A stretch of DNA of 9,423 nucleotides from contig CAZYWA010000101.1 in the NCBI GenBank assembly GCA_964650975.1, forward strand, positions 9,289 to 18,711, given 5' to 3'. Of this stretch, positions 6,117 through 9,423 are shown in pieces. The notes under the pieces are model-generated. The model was given only the letters and a program-made list of their open reading frames with translations. It did not search any database and had not been told where the DNA came from. This stretch comes from CAZYWA01 sp964650975 [NCBI: uncultured bacterium] (GTDB lineage Bacteria > JADJOY01). The translations under genes were made by a program, and so were the position numbers. Position 1 is the stretch's first letter. Every line of letters starts with the position of its first letter.

Positions 6117-7391
6117 ATGCCTCTCTCATCGTTGACCGCCGCGTTCGAAGGCGTCGCCGGTCCGCTGGTGAACCGCTGGGCGACCGCGTTCCGGGACAGC
6201 GCCAAGAAGCTCATGGCGCCGCGGCCGGTGTCGCTCGAGCCGGGCATCGAGCCGCCGCCCTCGATCAACGCCGACACGTTCCTGTGCGTCGAGATGACCG
6301 ACCACTGCGACCTGGCGTGCCGGATGTGCGATCAGGTGCTGCGCGAGCTGCCGCACTTCATGGCCAAGGGATTCCTGCCGGTCGAGATGTGGGAGAAGAT
6401 CCTCGGCGATTTGAAGCGCGGTGGCGTGCACCTGCACGGGCTCTCGCCGATCTGGGTGGGCGAGTCGCTGCTCCACCCCGAGTTCCCGCGGATGCTTCGC
6501 CACGCGTTCGACTTGAACGCCGAGAACTCGCTCTTCGACGCGTTCTCGATCAACACCAACGCCACGTCGCTCTCGAGCGAGGCGATCGAAGCGATCCTCG
6601 ACGCCGCCAATCGCCCCGACATCAAGCCCAACACCTTCTGGGGCCTGGTGATGTCGATCGACGCCACGACGCCCGACGTCTACATGGCGATCAAGAAGAA
6701 GGACCGGCTGGCACGCGTGGAGGAGAACTGCCGGAACTTCATTCGCCGCCAGCACCAGCGCGGTCACCGCTTCCCGCTGCCGATCCTCAAGTTCATCGTG
6801 ATGGAGGAGAACGTCCACGAGGCGGCGCCGTTCCTGGCACGCTGGAAGGCGTTCTACGAAGAGCTGGGGATCGACTACCAGGTCAACTACGACTACCAGC
6901 CGCCGATCGTGAAGCCGTGCATCTTCTTCGACAAGTTCATCGGCGAGAACCCGCCCGCGGACGAGGAGCGGCACCGTCAGGTGGCGCTCGAGCTAGGCCT
7001 CATCTCGCGTGAAGTCGCGGACAGCGGCAAGCGGATCGTGAAGAGCGACGAGCAGGTCGGCACCGAAGCCGTGCGCCGCCCCTGCCCCGCCCTCTGGAAA
7101 TCACCGATGGTCGCGCAGAATGGCGACGTCGCGCCGTGCTGCCACGACTCCGGCCTCGAGCTCAAGATCGGCAACATCAAGACCGACGACTTCATGGACA
7201 TGTGGACCAAGGGCAAGGTCGTCGAGTACCGCATCAAGCACGTGGTCGGCGACTTCGACTTCGGCCCCTGCAAGTACTGCCCGAACCAGCGCCACCCGAC
7301 GATCACCGACGACGAGATCGTCTCGTACCTCCACCAGATCGGCCGCTCCGACCTGGTCCCGCGCTACAAGCGCCGCGTCGGCGCGGGCTGA
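6117..7391 (+). CDS. Radical SAM protein with SPASM-like C-terminal domain (second)
   Basis: This 424-residue enzyme has a leader of about 55 residues with a basic amphipathic stretch (LVNRWATAFRDSAKKL). The radical SAM core follows, with CVEMTDHCDLACRMC giving cluster ligands C64, C68 and C71. In place of a plain GGE motif it has WVGESLLHPEF (113-123). The C-terminal region carries C323, then MVAQNGDVAPCCHD with C341 and C342, a IGNIKTDDFMDMW segment (351-363), and CKYC with C385 and C388. This is the cysteine order of SPASM-type auxiliary Fe-S cluster domains. SPASM enzymes often act on peptide or protein side chains, and some act on other large molecules; the substrate is unknown. GGAG at 6102-6105 is 11 nt from the ATG and touches the end of repeat copy C. 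It is the last of the four-gene radical SAM run. An imperfect GC-rich stem at 7381-7401 followed by TTTCTC is a poor terminator candidate. Confidence 0.9.
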   Translation: MPLSSLTAAFEGVAGPLVNRWATAFRDSAKKLMAPRPVSLEPGIEPPPSINADTFLCVEMTDHCDLACRMCDQVLRELPHFMAKGFLPVEMWEKILGDLKRGGVHLHGLSPIWVGESLLHPEFPRMLRHAFDLNAENSLFDAFSINTNATSLSSEAIEAILDAANRPDIKPNTFWGLVMSIDATTPDVYMAIKKKDRLARVEENCRNFIRRQHQRGHRFPLPILKFIVMEENVHEAAPFLARWKAFYEELGIDYQVNYDYQPPIVKPCIFFDKFIGENPPADEERHRQVALELGLISREVADSGKRIVKSDEQVGTEAVRRPCPALWKSPMVAQNGDVAPCCHDSGLELKIGNIKTDDFMDMWTKGKVVEYRIKHVVGDFDFGPCKYCPNQRHPTITDDEIVSYLHQIGRSDLVPRYKRRVGAG

Positions 7392-7416
7392 TCGATCGCG
7401 CTTTCTCAGCGCCCGT

Positions 7417-7441
7417 GGAGGGGCACCGGTCCCTCGGGGCC
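7417..7441 (+). repeat. Intergenic palindromic element, copy D (single-hairpin relic)
   Basis: GGAG at 7417-7420 is followed by stem GGCACCG (7422-7428), loop GTCCCT (7429-7434) and CGGGGCC (7435-7441), giving a 7-bp stem with one mismatch. Loop and flank match hairpin 1 of copies B and C; one stem pair differs by a compensatory G-C to C-G change. No second hairpin follows. An alternative 8-bp stem is possible between GGGCACCG (7421-7428) and CGGTGCCC (7454-7461). The upstream TCGATCGCGCTTTC (7392-7405) resembles the linker of copy C. Confidence 0.6.
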
Positions 7442-7503
7442 AGAGCGTGCGATCGGTGCCCGGCGCGGTGAGAGGTCTCGGACGAACGATCAAGATCGGG
7501 CCG

Positions 7504-7539
7504 TGGACAGTGCTAGTATGCGGAATCGTATGATCATAC
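7504..7539 (+). promoter_or_regulatory. Toxin-antitoxin promoter and likely antitoxin operator
   Basis: TGGACA (7504-7509) and TATGAT (7529-7534) are each one base from the sigma70 consensus, though the 19-nt spacer is long. The -10 lies inside a perfect 12-bp palindrome, GTATGATCATAC (7528-7539). A third half-site GTATG occurs at 7516-7520, 12 bp before the first half of the palindrome. Ribbon-helix-helix antitoxins bind such short inverted sites as dimers and repress their own operon, so this is the expected operator. It sits 20-45 bp before the antitoxin ATG. The binding itself is inferred. Confidence 0.6.
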
Positions 7540-7559
7540 TCTGGAGACGGAGCGGCTAG

Positions 7560-7868
7560 ATGCCGACCACCGAGCGCGTCACCGTGACGCTGCCGCCGGA
7601 CGTGGTTCGCGAGATCGACCGGGTCGAGCGCAACCGCAGCCGGTTCATTCAGATCGCCGTCCGTCACGAGTTGGAGCGACGTCGCCGGGAGGAGCTGCGG
7701 CGGTCGATCGAGAACCCGCATCCGGAAACCATCGAGATGGCGGAGGCTGGCCTCGCCGACTGGGCGGCTGGCTTGCCCGATGAGGACGCCGTGGGACTCG
7801 TCGACCCGAAGGCCGGGAAGGCGGTCCGGTGGAGCACCCGGAAGGGATGGGTCGAGGTCAAGCGGTGA
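7560..7868 (+). CDS. Ribbon-helix-helix antitoxin (MazE-like)
   Basis: This 102-residue protein has a ribbon-helix-helix DNA-binding N-terminus: a beta strand ERVTVTLP (5-12), helix A VVREIDRVE (15-23) and helix B NRSRFIQIAVRHELERR (25-41). The C-terminal half (56-76, ETIEMAEAGLADWAAGLPDED) is acidic with a central Trp, typical of the segment that wraps around and blocks a MazF-type toxin. It would form dimers, repress its own promoter and neutralise the downstream toxin. The start has GGAG at 7549-7552 with a 7-nt spacer. The stop overlaps the toxin's probable GTG start by the sequence GTGA, so translation of the two is probably coupled. Domain identity is secure; naming it MazE rests on the partner. 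Confidence 0.85.
   Translation: MPTTERVTVTLPPDVVREIDRVERNRSRFIQIAVRHELERRRREELRRSIENPHPETIEMAEAGLADWAAGLPDEDAVGLVDPKAGKAVRWSTRKGWVEVKR
7854..7858 (+). promoter_or_regulatory. Ribosome binding site choosing the toxin start
   Basis: GAGGT lies 6 nt before the GTG at 7865. The upstream in-frame starts, GTG 7829 and ATG 7847, would add residues with no counterpart in MazF-type proteins, which begin just before the RG(D/T)-hydrophobic strand. The site therefore favours 7865. Confidence 0.6.
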
Positions 7869-8254
7869 AACTGCCCCGCGGCACGCTCGTCGTCTTGGAT
7901 CTCGATCCCGTCCGCGGCCACGAACAGCGCGGCATGCGACCGTGCGTCGTCGTGAGTGATCCCGAGGTCAACGCGGGGCAGCGCTTCCCGCTGGTCTGCG
8001 TGATACCGGTCACCGGCGCTCGAGGCGAAGGCGCGCTCTACCCGGCGCTCGAGCCTGGTGCGAGCGGCCTGATCAAGCGATCGTACGCCCTGATCGATCA
8101 AGTCCGCTCCGTCGACAAGCGCCGGGTCCGGCGGGTGCTGGGGAGCCTCGCGGCGGGCGAGCTCGCGACGATCGACGACGGCCTCGGGCTGTTTCTCGGT
8201 CTCAGGCTGGATCCGTCCGTCGTACCGGGCTCTCGACGCCTACCCACCCCGTGA
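7865..8254 (+). CDS. MazF/PemK-family mRNA interferase toxin
   Basis: From GTG 7865 the product has 129 residues, a little longer than usual for MazF. It begins MKLPRGTLVVLDLDPVRG and continues HEQRGMRPCVVVSD (19-32), the family's GxEqxgxRPxvVvs signature. R25 corresponds to the conserved catalytic Arg. VIPVTG (46-51) places T50 at the conserved Thr, and ALIDQVRSVDKRRV (75-88) matches the typical dimer-face strand. Such toxins are SH3-like-fold endoribonucleases that cut mRNA at short specific sequences and arrest growth when the labile antitoxin is lost; the cut sequence here is unknown. All key residues are present, so it appears intact. The GTG overlaps the antitoxin stop (7865-7868). A proline-containing tail (residues 116-129) exceeds the usual end and overlaps a possible start of the next gene by GTGA (8251-8254). 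Confidence 0.88.
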   Translation: MKLPRGTLVVLDLDPVRGHEQRGMRPCVVVSDPEVNAGQRFPLVCVIPVTGARGEGALYPALEPGASGLIKRSYALIDQVRSVDKRRVRRVLGSLAAGELATIDDGLGLFLGLRLDPSVVPGSRRLPTP

Positions 8255-9423
8255 GGAATCCGGGCGCCCGCCCCCAGCTGCCCGCGGGGGCGTCCGTGCG
8301 CGATCGACTGTCGGGAGGGCTGATCCTGGTGGCCGGCGGGTGGCTCCGGCTGCGCGAGATCTCGTGGACCCGCTTCACCGCCGATCAGGCGAACGTGCTC
8401 GGCGCGGTCCGCAATCTGGTCCGCTACGGCCGCTGGCCGACGCTCGGGCCCGACGTCGGACCCGGCTTCTGGCAGTGGGGCCACCTCGGCCCGCCGCATT
8501 TCTACTTGATCGCACCGGCGTTCTGGGCGAGTGGCGGGCTGCCCGAAGCGTGTGTCGCGTTCCTCGCGCTCCTGCACGTGCTCGGCATCGCGTGCGTGAT
8601 TCGCGCTGGAAATCGCTTCATCGCGCCCGGCGCAGGGCTCGGCGCCGGTCTGCTGCTGGCGGTCGCACCGTATCCGGTGTTCGTGGCTCGCGAGCTCGTG
8701 AACTTCGCGTTCGTGCCGCCGGTCGTGGCGCTCATGACGCTCGCGACACTGGAAGCCGCGGTGGCCGGCCGGATGGCGTGGCTCGCGATCGCTCTGCCGT
8801 GCGCGGCCTTTCTGGTGCAGGTCCATGCCAGCACCTGGGCGCTGGTGCCGCTGCCGGCGTTCGCCCTTCTCGGAGTGCGCCGACGGTGGGGACGACTGGC
8901 CTTGGGCCTGGCGCTCGGCGGCGCAGGCGCGATCGTGGTCCTCGGGCCGTATCTCTGGGGTCAGACGAGAACCCACTTCGCCGACTTCCGGCTCTTCGTC
9001 CAGGCCGCGACCGGCGGGCAAGCGGCGGCCCCCGAGGTGCCCTTCCCCAACCTCGATGGACTGCGCTTCGCGGTGCACATCCTCGACGCGATGCCGCACG
9101 ATCCGTACCGGTCGGTCCCGGGGGAAGCACTGGCAAGCACCCTCATGATGCTGCTGGTGGTCGGGGGCGCGCTCTCCGCCGCGGTCGCGGTGGCGCGGGC
9201 CGCGCGTGCGCGGCGTGTGTCGATCGAGAGCGTCACGAGCCTGGTGCTCTTGGCTGGTTTCTTCGCCGTGCCGGCGCTGCTCACGCGCTTCGGCCACGAG
9301 CTCTACCATCGCCACGTGGTGGGCGCCAGTCCGTTCGCGGCACTGCTGGCGGCACTCGCCGTGCGTTCGGTGACCGAGCTCTTGCCTCCCTCGATCCGCC
9401 TGGTGCCGGCGGTGGCGGTGATC
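8251..9423 (+). CDS. Polytopic membrane protein, GT-C glycosyltransferase-like, 3' end outside window
   Basis: An uninterrupted frame of 391 codons runs to the window edge. The first candidate start, GTG 8251, overlaps the toxin stop by GTGA but has no Shine-Dalgarno; GTG 8296 is an alternative. A short hydrophobic stretch (about 21-34) precedes a predicted extracytoplasmic loop with D45 in FTADQAN and GHLGPPHFYLIAP (77-89). This arrangement resembles the first helix, acidic catalytic loop and GPxxYY-like element of family 39/ArnT-type GT-C transferases, which use polyprenyl-phosphate sugars. About ten hydrophobic segments can be seen, for example near 103-116, 129-147, 175-190, 215-233, 297-316 and 329-344. 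RHVVGASPF at 354-362 precedes the next one. A role in cell-surface glycan or lipid decoration is a family-level inference. Its distance and intervening toxin-antitoxin genes give no firm link to the radical SAM genes. Confidence 0.7.
   Translation, partial: MRNPGARPQLPAGASVRDRLSGGLILVAGGWLRLREISWTRFTADQANVLGAVRNLVRYGRWPTLGPDVGPGFWQWGHLGPPHFYLIAPAFWASGGLPEACVAFLALLHVLGIACVIRAGNRFIAPGAGLGAGLLLAVAPYPVFVARELVNFAFVPPVVALMTLATLEAAVAGRMAWLAIALPCAAFLVQVHASTWALVPLPAFALLGVRRRWGRLALGLALGGAGAIVVLGPYLWGQTRTHFADFRLFVQAATGGQAAAPEVPFPNLDGLRFAVHILDAMPHDPYRSVPGEALASTLMMLLVVGGALSAAVAVARAARARRVSIESVTSLVLLAGFFAVPALLTRFGHELYHRHVVGASPFAALLAALAVRSVTELLPPSIRLVPAVAVI

Noticed and set aside
7381-7405. GC-rich stem (GCGCG/CGCGC) followed by TTTCTC, considered as an intrinsic terminator of the radical SAM run
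   Set aside because: Only 5 base pairs, an 11-nt loop and an interrupted T-run, and it overlaps the last codons of the gene. Too weak to call.
1059-7441. The repeated hairpins considered as a CRISPR array or as intrinsic terminators
   Set aside because: Copies are kilobases apart with genes between them, so not CRISPR. None has a T-run after the stem, and one lies inside a likely operon, so not classical terminators.
7829-7864. Upstream starts for the toxin (GTG 7829, ATG 7847)
   Set aside because: They lie inside the antitoxin, add non-family residues, and lack the well-spaced GAGGT that precedes GTG 7865.

Overview
The window is very GC-rich, and its long genes nearly always end codons in G or C. 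It has no RNA genes, no CRISPR array and no recognisable transposase. The gene types (a Sec-exported protein of unknown function, B12-dependent and SPASM-type radical SAM enzymes, a MazEF-like toxin-antitoxin pair, a multi-spanning GT-C-like membrane protein) suggest a high-GC, Gram-negative-like bacterium of the soil or sediment type (Myxococcota, Desulfobacterota, Binatota or Eisenbacteria-like). That placement is only a guess, because no marker gene is present.

Layout. (1) Positions 1-946, minus strand: 5' part of a gene for a secreted protein of unknown function; its 3' end lies outside the window. (2) Positions 1226-7391, plus strand: four consecutive radical SAM genes. In order they are a B12-binding type enzyme (1226-2851), a SPASM/twitch-like enzyme (3247-4374), a second B12-binding type enzyme (4455-5987) and a second SPASM-like enzyme (6117-7391). 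No precursor peptide, transporter or other tailoring enzyme lies between them, so the substrate is unknown. (3) Positions 7504-8254: a compact toxin-antitoxin operon with its own promoter/operator, a ribbon-helix-helix antitoxin and a MazF/PemK-type RNase whose start overlaps the antitoxin stop as GTGA. (4) Positions 8251-9423: 5' part of a gene for a polytopic membrane protein resembling GT-C (family 39-like) glycosyltransferases. It may also start at a GTGA overlap, and it runs off the window.

The most unusual feature is a family of small intergenic palindromic elements. Three two-hairpin copies (about 1059-1129, 2887-2965, 6025-6102) and one single-hairpin relic (about 7417-7441) occupy four of the intergenic gaps and no coding sequence. 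Each full copy has two 7-bp stem hairpins whose 6-nt loops, GTCCCT and AGGGAC, are exact reverse complements of each other. Hairpin loops are spaced 47-48 bp apart in every copy. Between copies the stems change by paired, compensatory substitutions, so base pairing rather than primary sequence appears to be conserved. This resembles REP/BIME-type elements, but I do not recognise this family.

The four radical SAM genes probably form one pathway. They share strand, order and complementary chemistry: B12-type enzymes often methylate or rearrange unactivated carbons, while SPASM-type enzymes modify peptides or other large substrates. The 395-nt gap before the second gene contains a TTGACA box and a perfect 17-nt palindrome, suggesting a regulated promoter there; the repeat between the third and fourth genes may adjust expression within the unit. 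These last points are inference.
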